From: Gordionus sp. m RMFG-2023
Lineage: Eukaryota; Nematomorpha; Gordioida; Chordodea; Parachordodidae
Direction of reading: 5' to 3'
DNA: 64,000 nucleotides
NCBI RefSeq assembly: GCF_954871325.1
Contig: NC_088776.1
Coordinates: 9,121,985-9,185,984, forward strand
Part shown: positions 24,704-34,530 of the stretch, in pieces
How the letters are laid out: each line of letters opens with the position of its first letter
Position numbering within the stretch: position 1 is the first letter of the stretch
Position numbers and translations under genes: made by a program
Notes under the pieces: model-generated
What the model was told of the DNA's origin: nothing
Databases searched by the model: none
What the model saw: only the letters and a program-made list of their open reading frames with translations

Positions 24704-27640
24704 TTAGCTTTCACCTTTTCTGGTGGTAAGCTCCTTCAACATCTCTCTCCACTTTATGTTATTCGTACAATCTCTTTTATCTATTTTATACTTCTTTATA
24801 TTGGCTCTAACTTTATGGCCCCATTGAAGTTTTGGCCTTCCTCTTTTACGTTTGCCCATCACTTCCAATCTTTCAACTTTATTTCCTATGTAGTTCATAG
24901 GCCTTCTCATTGTGTGCCCATACCACCTAAGTCTGTTTACCATTAACTTAGTCTTAATGGGCACTACCTTTAAACTATTTAGTATTCTTGTACTGCGCAC
25001 CTTATCCTTTCTTGTTACCCCAGCAATCATCCTCAGCATTCTCATCTCCATAGTTTGTAGACTTCTCTCGTCTGATTCTTTGGTTGGCCATGTTTCCGAA
25101 CTATATAGAATAGTTGGTTGTACTATGGAACTGTAAATTTTTCCCTTTAATTTGTGTGGGATTCTTTTGTCAAATAGCACTCCAGATAAAGATCTCCACT
25201 TTAACCACCCTTGATTAATCTTATTCTTTATCTCTTTTTCTATTGTGCCGTTTGTTTGTATAGTGGAGCCCAAATATTTGCAGCTTTCAATTGCGGATAT
25301 CTGCCAATCATTTATATCAATACTCTCCGTTTCATCTCCTCCTATCACCATATACTCCGTCTTTTCTCTATTTACTTTTAATCCGTGCGTTTCTAGGATA
25401 TTTATCCAATTCACTAACCTTTCTTTCATTTCATCCTTGGATTCGGCAAGTATCACAATATCATCTGCAAATATCATATTCCACGGGACTGTTTGAGGTA
25501 TAGACTGTGCTAATACATCTATTACTGTAATGAAGAGAAGTGGGCTGAGAGCCGACCCTTGATGAACTCCTTCGGCTATTGTGAAGCCTGCTGAAGTACC
25601 TGTTGTGCTACGGACCATTGTTGTATGTCCCATATACATATCCTCTATTATTCTTATATATTTTTCGGGAACTTTTTTGTGGCGTAGCGCCCACCAGATA
25701 AGTTTTCTTGGGATTCTATCGAAGGCCTTTTCTAGATCGAGAAAGACCATGTGTAGCTTTTTGTTCTTTTCCCTGTATTTTTCACTCATTTGCCTAATTG
25801 CATGGATAGCATCGGTTGTTGATCTTCCAGGCATAAAGCCAAACTGTGTCTCTCCTATTTCGATTATATCTCTTAATCTTTTTTCTATTATTTTTTCGTA
25901 TAGTTTTAGACAGTGTGACATTAGTTTTATGCCCCTGTAATTTTGACAATTGTGTGGATCCCCTTTATTTTTGAAGATAGGAACTAGATAGCTCTGCCTC
26001 CATTTTTGGGGGACCTCTTCATTTCCAAGTATTTTATTGTACAGATTTGTGAGGAGATGTATTCCATCATCTCCTAGTGCTTTAAGGCTTTCTATTGGAA
26101 TATCGTCTGGACCCCTAGCTTTGTTGTTTTTCATATGCTTGAGGCATGTGATTATTTCTTGTTCTGTTATAGGTTGTACAAGGTTTTGACAAGGGGAGTG
26201 TTCGTCGAGATGCAATATGTGGGAATTAAAGTTGAGAAGCTCCTGAAAATATTCTTTCCATCTATTCATTATTTCTTTTTCCTTTATTATCAATTTCCCA
26301 TCTTTATTTTTGATTACTTTCGGAGCTCCGTTTATATCCCTAGAGTTCTTTTCTCGCTGTTTGGCTAATCTGTATATTTTATTTTGCCCTTCTTTGGTAT
26401 GTAGATCTTCGTACATGTCATCGTATGCCATAGATTTGGCCCTAGCCACCGCCTTTGTAGCTAATCTCTTGGATTTTTTGTATCTTGACTTGTCATCTGC
26501 ATTTTTGGATTTGTACCATATTTTATAAAGGGCTTTTTTCTCCTGTATAGTGGTTTGTACCTCTTGATTCCACCACCATAGTTCTTTGTGTGATTTGTTG
26601 CCTCCTCTTGTCAAGCCTAGCGTCGATTTTGCAGTGTCTATTAATCTGGATGAAAGGTCTGTCCAGATTTTTTCACTGACTTGTGAGCAATTTATTGTTT
26701 CAATGTTTGCATTGATTGCAAAGGCATCTGTCATTGTTTTTAATTTGCCCCATTTGATGCATGGTTCCAGTTTTATCTTATTTTGAGTGGATTTATTTGA
26801 GATTTGTAAATCCATGATTAGTAGCTTGTGTTGCGCGGCGATATCTTCTCCTGGGATGACTTTGCAGTCTATTACATCTTTTAATCTTCTGCGAGAGATT
26901 AGCATGTAATCTATCTGTGTTTTCCTAGTACCACTTTCATATGTTATTAAATGACTGTCTTTTTTCCTATAGTAGGTGTTGGTTAAGGCAAGGTCGAAGG
27001 CTTGCGCAAATTTCAGTACGTGCTCTCCTTCATCATTTCTTTCTCCGTATCCAAAACCACCATGATGCCTTTTGTAGCTATCTCTTGCTTTCCCCACATG
27101 CGCATTTAAGTCACCACCAATTATGACTAGGTCATCCTTAGGGATTTCCATTACAGCTTCATCAAGGATAGCTCTAAAGTCATCTTTCTCTTCTTCCTTG
27201 CAACCCGTTTGAGGAGCATATACTGAAAGGATGTGTAGTATTGATTGACCAATGCAGAGTTTTATCTTCATTAGTCTATCAGAGATCCTGTTGACTTCTA
27301 CAACTGAGGAGGTTAGATCTTGACTGAGGATGATGCCGACACCGTTCCTATTGCTAACAAGTCCATTATAGTACAATTTATACCCATCTCCAATCATCAA
27401 AGTTTTCTGTCCTTTCCATTTCGTCTCTTGTATGCACGCTATATCAACTTTTCTCCTGTTCAACATTGATGCCAATTCTCTCGTCTTACCTTTAAGCGTC
27501 CCAATATTCAAACTTGCCAGTCTTGTCTTCTTTGCTTTGACCTTTACTTTATTTTTCACAGGATGGAGGTCTACACCCTGCGCGTCGCATGGAGGGAACG
27601 CCCTAGCTTTCATATTCATATTTTCATTTGTGTCCTTCAT
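24704..27640 (-). CDS. LINE polyprotein: AP endonuclease and reverse transcriptase
   Basis: A 978-aa ORF with an ATG at 27640 and TAA at 24706-24704. The basic N terminus leads into an exonuclease/endonuclease/phosphatase domain at about residues 41-275: LNIGTLKGK (44-52), QETKW (71-75), GGDLNAHVG (175-183), IDYMLIS (243-249) and HKLLIMD (271-277). A linker of about 200 aa follows. The reverse transcriptase spans about 480-780, with FLDLEKAFDRIP (633-644), GVHQGSALSP (691-700) and the catalytic FADD (724-727). The C-terminal LRWYGHTMRRP and KRGRPKLQW block is common in LINEs annotated as craniofacial development protein 2-like. No stop or frameshift interrupts it, so all catalytic residues I can check are present. 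It nicks and copies target DNA by target-primed reverse transcription. Confidence 0.95.
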   Translation of the reverse strand: MKDTNENMNMKARAFPPCDAQGVDLHPVKNKVKVKAKKTRLASLNIGTLKGKTRELASMLNRRKVDIACIQETKWKGQKTLMIGDGYKLYYNGLVSNRNGVGIILSQDLTSSVVEVNRISDRLMKIKLCIGQSILHILSVYAPQTGCKEEEKDDFRAILDEAVMEIPKDDLVIIGGDLNAHVGKARDSYKRHHGGFGYGERNDEGEHVLKFAQAFDLALTNTYYRKKDSHLITYESGTRKTQIDYMLISRRRLKDVIDCKVIPGEDIAAQHKLLIMDLQISNKSTQNKIKLEPCIKWGKLKTMTDAFAINANIETINCSQVSEKIWTDLSSRLIDTAKSTLGLTRGGNKSHKELWWWNQEVQTTIQEKKALYKIWYKSKNADDKSRYKKSKRLATKAVARAKSMAYDDMYEDLHTKEGQNKIYRLAKQREKNSRDINGAPKVIKNKDGKLIIKEKEIMNRWKEYFQELLNFNSHILHLDEHSPCQNLVQPITEQEIITCLKHMKNNKARGPDDIPIESLKALGDDGIHLLTNLYNKILGNEEVPQKWRQSYLVPIFKNKGDPHNCQNYRGIKLMSHCLKLYEKIIEKRLRDIIEIGETQFGFMPGRSTTDAIHAIRQMSEKYREKNKKLHMVFLDLEKAFDRIPRKLIWWALRHKKVPEKYIRIIEDMYMGHTTMVRSTTGTSAGFTIAEGVHQGSALSPLLFITVIDVLAQSIPQTVPWNMIFADDIVILAESKDEMKERLVNWINILETHGLKVNREKTEYMVIGGDETESIDINDWQISAIESCKYLGSTIQTNGTIEKEIKNKINQGWLKWRSLSGVLFDKRIPHKLKGKIYSSIVQPTILYSSETWPTKESDERSLQTMEMRMLRMIAGVTRKDKVRSTRILNSLKVVPIKTKLMVNRLRWYGHTMRRPMNYIGNKVERLEVMGKRKRGRPKLQWGHKVRANIKKYKIDKRDCTNNIKWREMLKELTTRKGES

Positions 27641-27778
27641 TTTGTTTATTGGACAGGTATCCTTAGCACCCGGCTGTCCAGGCCTGTCGGTGACCGGGGT
27701 GTCATCTCTAAGCTCCGAAATTCATCATACCATATGTCTTTACACATCAGTCATCGAAGAAAAACTTGAAAGTTTTTA

Positions 27779-27856
27779 TGGTTCTTACCAGGATTGAACC
27801 CGCGTCCTTGTTCATGCTCGTGTTTCCAAGCCTACATCTTACCCATTAGGCCACCC
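27779..27856 (-). promoter_or_regulatory. tRNA-like 5' leader of the LINE (putative Pol III promoter)
   Basis: The first bases of the element on the minus strand are GGGGTGGCCTAATGGGTAAG, containing an A-box-like TGGCCTAATGG. About 45 nt later comes GGTTCAATCC (27800-27791), which resembles a B box, with a seven-base T-loop TTCAATC. Spacing fits a tRNA gene, but the T stem pairs poorly and the 3' acceptor side does not match, so it is tRNA-derived or convergent and not a functional tRNA. It sits exactly at the element end next to the target duplication. Confidence 0.7.
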
Positions 27857-28377
27857 CATAAAAAATAATCAACTTAAATTACGGATAAGTAATTTAATTG
27901 ATCTAATAAATTATTTATGTAATAAAATAAAATTGATATTTATCAAGAATAGAATATCAAGATTAAAATATTCAAGAGAAGTTAAATATATTCTTAATGA
28001 CTTTTTCCCAAGTTCATGTGACTTGCCCACAAATTTAAGGGCTCCTCATTTTTTCTCCCCCTAAATTAAAAGTTTGATAGATTTTGAGGAAAACCAAGCA
28101 TAACTCTGTTGTATCCACAACCAGAGGGTGAAAACGCCTTCATCATGTAATATTTATTGATATTACCAAGGTTGAGAACTCAAACCCTTCTTAAAAATTT
28201 AAGGTTCATAGTACAAGCTATTTTCTTTTTGAAAAAAAAATTTAATAGTGAAGTCTTAATGACGATATTATAATTCGATTGAATAAAAATTTTAAAATAG
28301 AAATATTATTTTTAAATTGTATTATATTATAATTAATTTTTATAAGTTATTATTTTTCTGGTCTCCAAACCCTGAAC

Positions 28378-28560
28378 TAGTGTTGTTAAAAGCCCGATTT
28401 TTAAACGGCCTGATTAAGATTATAACTAAAATAGTATTGTGTAGGCTTGGTGATTTTGCTCATAGATGGCATGGCAGAAATGTTTGGGTTTCTACTTGCC
28501 AAATCTTGAGGCTTATACAAAAATATTTGGCTAAAACTTAATTGGGCCATAGTTGCAGCT
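28378..28560. repeat. TAGTGTTGTTAAA-family dispersed repeat
   Basis: The head TAGTGTTGTTAAAA matches the end of the 8.25 kb hAT at 35145. The internal block (GATTTTGCTCATAGATGGCA, then GCAGAAATGTTTGG and GCCAAATCTTGAGGCTTA) recurs in diverged form at about 4840-5045, 19105-19275, 33585-33770, 52345-52530 and 55815-55970. It is probably a short non-autonomous hAT family. Confidence 0.65.
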
Positions 28561-28612
28561 ATTTTTTATGATTAATGGATAGTTATTTTAATGGCTAATA
28601 GTTGCCTATTAA

Positions 28613-28880
28613 AACATTTTTGAAAAAATTTGTCAACTGACTTTGTACTCTTGAAGGGTGGGTAGGGATGCAATCTCCATTTGAACTGATTTAAAAAATA
28701 GTTAACTTATCCATAAATATTACACAAGCAAGAAAATTTTGCTCATATATTTTACAGTTTTATACATTTATAAGTAAATCTTGAGGCTTAGGCAATATTT
28801 CTCTGGCTAAAACATTATATATTTAAAAAATCAGCTCAAATGAGTACAAAGTCAATTGACAAATTTTTTCAAAAATGCTT
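28613..28880. mobile_element. Hairpin MITE with about 38-bp inverted arms
   Basis: Left arm AACATTTTTGAAAAAATTTG at 28613, continuing through GACTTTGTACTC at 28650. It is mirrored on the right by GAGTACAAAGTC (28842) running to TTTCAAAAATG near 28877. The interior of about 190 bp is non-coding. Confidence 0.8.
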
Positions 28881-29149
28881 GTTTTTCATATCAAATAAAT
28901 TTTTTCTTTTGGTTGAGTCCTACTTTTTATGAAAGATCAATCATTATTTTTTGGAAAGTTGAAGGAAAACATATTTATATACATAAGATTGCAAATTTTT
29001 CTGCATATTTAATTCAATTATAAAAATGTTTTAATAGAAAGTGATTGTTTTTTTTATCTAAAAATTTGAAAACCATAATTTATTATCTTTTTTTAATCAG
29101 GCAAATAAATATAATATCCTTTATATAATAGTAATTATTTTTAAAGTAT

Positions 29150-30218
29150 TTATTTTTTTTCTTCCATTTCCTTGGCTTTTTTCTGTCTTATTCCAGCTAA
29201 CTTCACATCAGATCGAGTCATTCTTAATGTATCATATGCCTTAAAGTCCTTTTCTTCCTAAAATTTAAATAATTCCATAAATCATATTATATAATTATTA
29301 ACTTCAGTAATAAGTCTGGCCTTTTCTTTTTTGAAATTTGTATGTTTGATTGGCAAAATTGTACCTTTCAGTTGGAGAGCCATTTTTAGGTCTTCAGGCT
29401 TTATTATAAAATAATTCAGATATTACTAAGTAAATTTTTTGCCATAACAATATATATTAAACTAGAAAACTAATTTAATTTATATAAATGAATCTATTAA
29501 TTATTTTGACTAAAATTAATAGTGTACAAGTATTGAATGAAACTAATTGTAACAATGCAAATCCATGAATAAAATTTTTAACAAATAATTTTACTGATGA
29601 ATCAGTTTTTTTCGGTTTAGCCATATTTAATGGGAACAAAATAAGCCTTGATTTATATTCCTTCAGTCTCTGAACATTGATTTGCAAGCCTTCAACAGAT
29701 CTATTCCTGCGCCTATGATCTACTGTTATACCAATTGTCCTGGCATATCTTTTAGGTATTTTTGCAGTCTTAAGTTAATATATTTTGGTCAGAATTTTAC
29801 TGTAATAAAATATAAACTTTCAATTCTTCAATAGAAAATCCTCTTCCAAGTCTAATTTTTTTATTATAGCGAATAGTAGGGCACCTAACAACAGGCCTTA
29901 ACGGTCCTGCAACTGGTCTTGGAGCTAATCTTCTAGCTTTTTCTGTTCTCTTTCTAAATAAAATTATATTAATTAAATAATGAAATATTTATCTTATGTA
30001 AGTTAAATATCGAACCATAATTATTTAATATAAGCTTTGTGTACAACCAGTAAATACTTATAATCAACAAGTGGTCAATAAAGCTGGTAAATTTAATAAA
30101 ATAATTACTTATGTCTTCGTTTTTTATTCATAGGTTGGTTAAACCATGTTTTAACCATATTCTTCCAATCCTTATGGAAATGGCCATTTGGAATCATATT
30201 ATTTCTCTTACCCGTCAT
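29150..30218 (-). CDS. RPL13: 60S ribosomal protein L13 (eL13)
   Basis: Structural protein of the large ribosomal subunit. The minus-strand exons are 30218-30109, 29953-29818, 29768-29595, 29398-29303 and 29257-29150, all in phase, giving 207 aa (human has 211). The start ATG gives [18 protein letters not shown], matching the family N terminus. Then come [68 protein letters not shown] and [10 protein letters not shown], with a Lys/Glu-rich tail ending EEKK. The introns are short (64-196 bp). I looked for a C/D-box snoRNA in intron 3 and saw none. An upstream non-coding first exon is possible because CTTAG lies just before the ATG. Confidence 0.97.
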
Positions 30219-30527
30219 ATCTACCTAAGTTATTATGATTTATATTTTTAAGTGGCCCAGCACGTGAAAAATGTTGAAATGATGCGAATATAAAGTTTGA
30301 TTTGTGTTAAATGATGTTCGGTTAAGAAATATTAATGTAATTATCAAAATTCAATAGTTTTTAATTATCAATATAATATTTTATTGATTATATTTTAAAA
30401 AGCTTTTTATAATATATAACGTGGACACAAAATATTGTAGGCTTATATAATGTTTTAATATTGTAATAAATCTGTTTAATATATAATATTTATTAACATT
30501 TGTGAGAATTTTAAGTTCGGTTTTCCG

Positions 30528-30765
30528 GTGCGAATGTATATGAAAAAGAGTAAATTAGTAGACCTCATCATCTATTATTCCAGTGACTTATTGCTGTGTC
30601 GCTGGGTTGAAAGGCAGAATTGCTCTTCGCGAGAAAAGGAGTGAGGTGCCCTCATAGAAGAACTATTATAAGATCTTCTAGCCATTCACTCGCTTAAGGC
30701 GGGGGACGGGACCGGAAACGCTGGAACCCTTTCATTTCATGGGTCTGGCAGATTTTTTGAAATAG
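30528..30765 (+). ncRNA. Candidate structured non-coding RNA (unknown family)
   Basis: This GC-richer island sits between A/T-rich flanks upstream of RPL13. Several nested stems can be drawn: GAGTGA (30639-30644) with TCACTC (30686-30691), enclosing AGAAGA (30656-30661) with TCTTCT (30674-30679); CGC-TTAAG-GCG at about 30691; and ATTTCA with TGAAAT around 30733-30762, whose loop contains GATTTTTTG, like an Sm site. No frame is convincingly coding. I compared it from memory with U snRNAs, SRP, RNase P/MRP, 7SK and U3 and found no match. The strand and both ends are uncertain, and it could instead be RPL13 promoter sequence. Confidence 0.4.
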
Positions 30766-31178
30766 AAATGTCCACAATATTTCTATCTTTTCTAAAAATT
30801 TTACCAAAATATATAAAATAATATTAACATAGTATTTTAAAATTGCAATTTTTATATTTTGTTTTAAAAAATAATATTCTTTAGGTTATGATGTAAGGGC
30901 TCTTATTTTGCTGCCCATATTTTTTAAAAATTTTAAAGTTCCGCATGACATATGTCGAAGGGAAGAGCTAACGATTGGTAAAAAAAATATAATTTGATAA
31001 CTTGGAATATTTAATTGTTTTTTTTCCGGCTATATCAACCGGGTCAGAATTTAAATTTTTTGGAGATGAAGAGAAGCATGTGAATTCCCAAATTAAGGAT
31101 TTATCTACAGACCAAGGCACAGAAGTTAAACCATCTGTCTTAGGCCATCATCTAATGATAAATTCGCAGGCTCCACAT
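30766..31178. other. AT-rich spacer
   Basis: No gene, repeat or RNA is apparent. Confidence 0.35.
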
Positions 31179-32329
31179 AGGCCTAGCGAAGACAAGGGGA
31201 AATCCCCCCCCCCCTTCAGAATTTTTTTTTTTGTGAATATCATTTTAAGCTAATAAAAAAATATCCCCCTTAGTCCTCCCCCACTTCCTGACCCCCAAAA
31301 ATGTATGCATATAACTTTAACAATAATTTGAAAGAAAGAATGTAAAAGTTAATATTTTTTATAAAAATATTCATCATATTTTATACATTTTTGGAAAAAA
31401 GCATTTATATATAAAAAAAGTGACCCAAAAATGCTTTTTAAGAAATGGAATATAAGATAAGTCTTAAGACAAAAGTGAAATGTATTATAATTATTAATAA
31501 TATAATATATCAAATAGAATTTTTTATAAAGTGAGTAATTTTAATTTGTTTATCTTAATAAAAGTAAAATATAATTATAAAACTATTGATAAAATTAAAT
31601 CATAAATTAATTTAAAAAATTAAAGGACAATACAAACAGTGGAATATTATATGTCGTTTATCAATTATCATATGACAATCAAGTAATTTTTACCAATATA
31701 GCGAATTATATATTTTACAGAATATAAAATATTGATAAGGACATCAGAAAATATCTTTTAAAGACATTGTGAGATAAATAATATGAAGATTAATTTTTAA
31801 TATTTTATTTAAAATAAATAGATTGCGTTAAATATTTGAATGCAAATTGTTGCTATATTTATTATCAGCATTGATTAGTTAGTATAATTTATTAAAATAT
31901 TAACTGTAATATATTCTCGAACTGTCAAATATGTCTGTAAAAGTGGAATTTTACTTAATATTTTGTAACTAATTTATAATAGAGGAATATCAACTATATG
32001 CCTACTTACTTTTTCTAAATAAATATTTTATACTTGTTTGGAAATTATTACCATGATTTTATATTAATGTATATACAAGTAATTTATTATATTTTTTATA
32101 AACTAATAAAAATTTATTTCATATTTGTTTCAGGCTTATTTTTTTTTATTTAAAAGTAACCTCCTACTTGTAAACATATTTAATGACTATATATAAACTA
32201 AGGTAACCTGGCCGAAGGCCGGGCAAAAGCAGCCCGAAGGCCCGCCCAAAACAGGGTCTGAGGGCGAAGCCCCTAGTAATTTTTTGATTCCTCCCTAATC
32301 CCACTTAGGAAAATCCTGGCTATGCCTAT
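31179..32329 (+). repeat. 1.1 kb dispersed repeat, copy B
   Basis: Collinear with 19989-21124 along its whole length, with small indels. It starts ATAGGCCTAGCGAAG, followed by a run of C, and ends TCCTGGCTATGCCTAT, so the ends are imperfect inverses. Copy B has an extra short GGCCGAAGGCCGGGC palindrome near 32210-32225. It is non-coding. Confidence 0.8.
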
Positions 32330-34316
32330 GATCTTAACAGTCGAAAAAATTCCCTAATCTTTGAGGCAAGAGTATTTTGTTTTTCAAGATTGAGTAATCT
32401 TTCGTTTAAACCTTAATTGAGGCTATGATAATAGTTTCGCTTAGATTAGGTTTAGCCTTTTTAGTCAGCTTAAAACCTGTTGAAAATGGAGCCATATATT
32501 ACCACTGCTTGCTGATAGTGAATCTACCCCTGTACTTTAAATATCCAATGTATAGAAATTATAAATTTCTCAAATAAAATTTTATTAAATACATCTATGG
32601 GTCAATAATATCATATTTATAGAATATCTCAATAGATCGAGAGTTCCGCTGCCTGTAGTTGACACCACTGTTATAAATTAAATTTTTTTAAATCTGACAT
32701 AAATGTTAATTGTTAATACATTAACTATTAAATTTTTATTAGCCTTTATTCTTTAAATATAATTAATATTTTCTAAATTTTATTAACCTGAAGATAATTT
32801 CTAATAATATCCATAAATATTGTATAAATGAAAAATTAAAAATTTTAATCTTAGTTGATAATAAAATATTAAATAAAAATATTGATAAATAAAACTTTTT
32901 TTTTCTATCTTATACGGCTACAAAAAAAATATGAAAAAGAAAAAAACACATATTTTTAAATTTTATAAGAATATTATAAAGAAAAGAGATTCAAATTTGT
33001 AACTTGTGAAAATATTAATCATTTTTGGCCAGGGGAGTTCAGCCCTTCCAAAATTTATAAAAAGGGTTAAAAATCAAAAAATATACACGGGGATTATACC
33101 TCCGGAGCTCTCCTTGCAATAAATCCCCTGATTATCATTTAGATATATTTTATGGGTTTTATTTATTTAAAAAAAATAATTTTCCCTTTTGAAAGACGAG
33201 TTTTGCTCCTTACATTTTTAAACATTATTTTAGAATTCATTATAAAGATAATCAATTAGCTTTTAATAATAAATAAAGAGAATAAACAGATTCACAATAA
33301 TATTCATAAGTAAAATATTTGAGATATAAAGGTTTTAGGTAATCAAACTTATACTAGATAGCTCATACCGCAATGAAACATCTAGCAATTTTAAAAATTA
33401 GTATTCAAATTATGAAAATTTATGAGATGACATGAATTATATTTAAAAAAAACGATAAATACTAAGAGACCACTTAGAGACCTTTTTCAAATGAGAACGT
33501 AAGGGCAAGGGGAAACGTTCCGATAAAAGGGTGAGGCTTTATAAAATTTATCAAATACAATTGCTATGTACGGTTTGTTATCATGGTAAGGCTCGATTTG
33601 GATCGATTTTAAAAAACCACCACCATAGATTTTAACCAAAATATAAGCCTGGAGATTTGGAAAATAGAGGCCAAAATCTTTCTGCCATCTGTTAGTAAAA
33701 TTTACAGGCTTCCATAATAATATTAAGGCTAAAATTCTAATAGAATCAATTTTTAAAATTCAACCCAAAGAGAGAAATCTAATTTTAAAAAGGGCCATAA
33801 AGTACAAACAAGTTAGTTTGAAACTACATAGCATACAAGACACCAGCTGATTATGATGAATCAAATAAAAAAATGATTTTTTATCCTTTAATTAATTTAT
33901 TTGGGTAAAGCATGCTGCGATAGTTCGAAAAGATTGGTAGGTGAAAAAGATGTAAACACAAGGAAAAACTTTTAGGCAGTTATGTGGTGAAGGGAACTTA
34001 TTCCCGACCGTTATAAGTGCTCTAAAGTATCTAGAGTAAATTGTTTTAAGGGAAAACCTGATCGGTAGCTTATCTGATTAAGAATCTATAAAATTAAAAA
34101 ATCAGTACTAATTTTTTTTGAAATAATAGGGCAGTTTGCATGTGTTCAAATAATTTTTTTAAAAATATTTTATTAACCTGGGAAATTATAGAAGATGCTA
34201 AGTCTTCTGTATTTTTATAACTTTCACATTCATTCCAAATATAACTATAAAAATGGAAATATATATTTAAAACGTTTATAATATAAAACCAATAATATTT
34301 GGGTACAAAATAAAAT
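32330..34316. other. AT-rich spacer with one dispersed repeat
   Basis: A diverged copy of the GATTTTAACCAAAATATAAG repeat lies at about 33585-33770. I see nothing else in this 2 kb. Confidence 0.4.
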
Positions 34317-34530
34317 ACTTCTGACTATCGGGGTAACAAGGGGGATGGGCAAGGTAAAATACCCTTTCGGAAATTTGCCTGTTCTCATAAATATTATTTT
34401 AAGCGAATAAACCTTCCCACCCAGCCCCTTACTATCCCTTAAAAATATGTACAATATATTACTTAAAAAGAAGAATTTTAATGAAAAGTTAGAAAAAGTT
34501 AATATAACCACTATATTACAAAATATTTAG
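34317..34530 (+). repeat. Partial, diverged copy of the 1.1 kb repeat
   Basis: The order GGGGTAACAAGGGGG, CTCATAAATATTATTTTAAG, CCCTTACTATCCC, AAAAATATGTAC follows the left part of copies A and B, then fades out. Confidence 0.6.

Larger units (their letters stand above)
24691..27856 (-). mobile_element. Full-length RTE-type LINE with 10-bp target duplication
   Basis: A 3166-bp non-LTR retrotransposon flanked by perfect copies of CATAAAAAAT at 24681-24690 and 27857-27866. From 5' to 3' on the minus strand it has a tRNA-like leader (27856-27779), about 140 nt more of 5' UTR, one uninterrupted 978-codon ORF, and a 9-nt A tail that starts only a few bases after the stop codon. The related hAT at 3850-4764 gives an uninterrupted version of the insertion site, which confirms both boundaries. 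The length, single ORF and order of APE-type endonuclease before reverse transcriptase fit the RTE clade. It looks whole and recent. Confidence 0.93.
24433..27943 (-). mobile_element. hAT remnant related to 3850-4764, interrupted by a LINE
   Basis: The segment starts at the low-coordinate end with TAGAGGTCTGCA, the same end as the hAT at 3850-4764, in opposite orientation. Its reverse complement follows that copy block by block: the GGGTGGCTGGGTAAGGAATT region, then TTAGATGCTTAAAAGAATT, then, beyond the LINE, AACTTAAATTACGGATAAG. Similarity stops near 27943, before the transposase C-terminal segment, so the far end is truncated. The LINE at 24691-27856 split it. Confidence 0.8.
27944..29149. 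other. Region downstream of RPL13 with two small repeats
   Basis: AT-rich DNA. It contains a TAGTGTTGTTAAAAGCC-headed repeat (28378-28560) and a hairpin MITE (28613-28880). No gene is apparent. Confidence 0.5.

Noticed and set aside
24912-27797. Several plus-strand frames of 60-121 aa
   Set aside because: They are antisense shadows of the intact LINE ORF on the minus strand.
27779-27856. A functional tRNA gene
   Set aside because: The T stem and 3' acceptor side do not pair properly, and the sequence continues directly into LINE 5' UTR. It is treated as a tRNA-like promoter.
29401-29594. C/D-box snoRNA in an RPL13 intron, as in vertebrates
   Set aside because: No C box, D box or terminal stem was visible in the intron.
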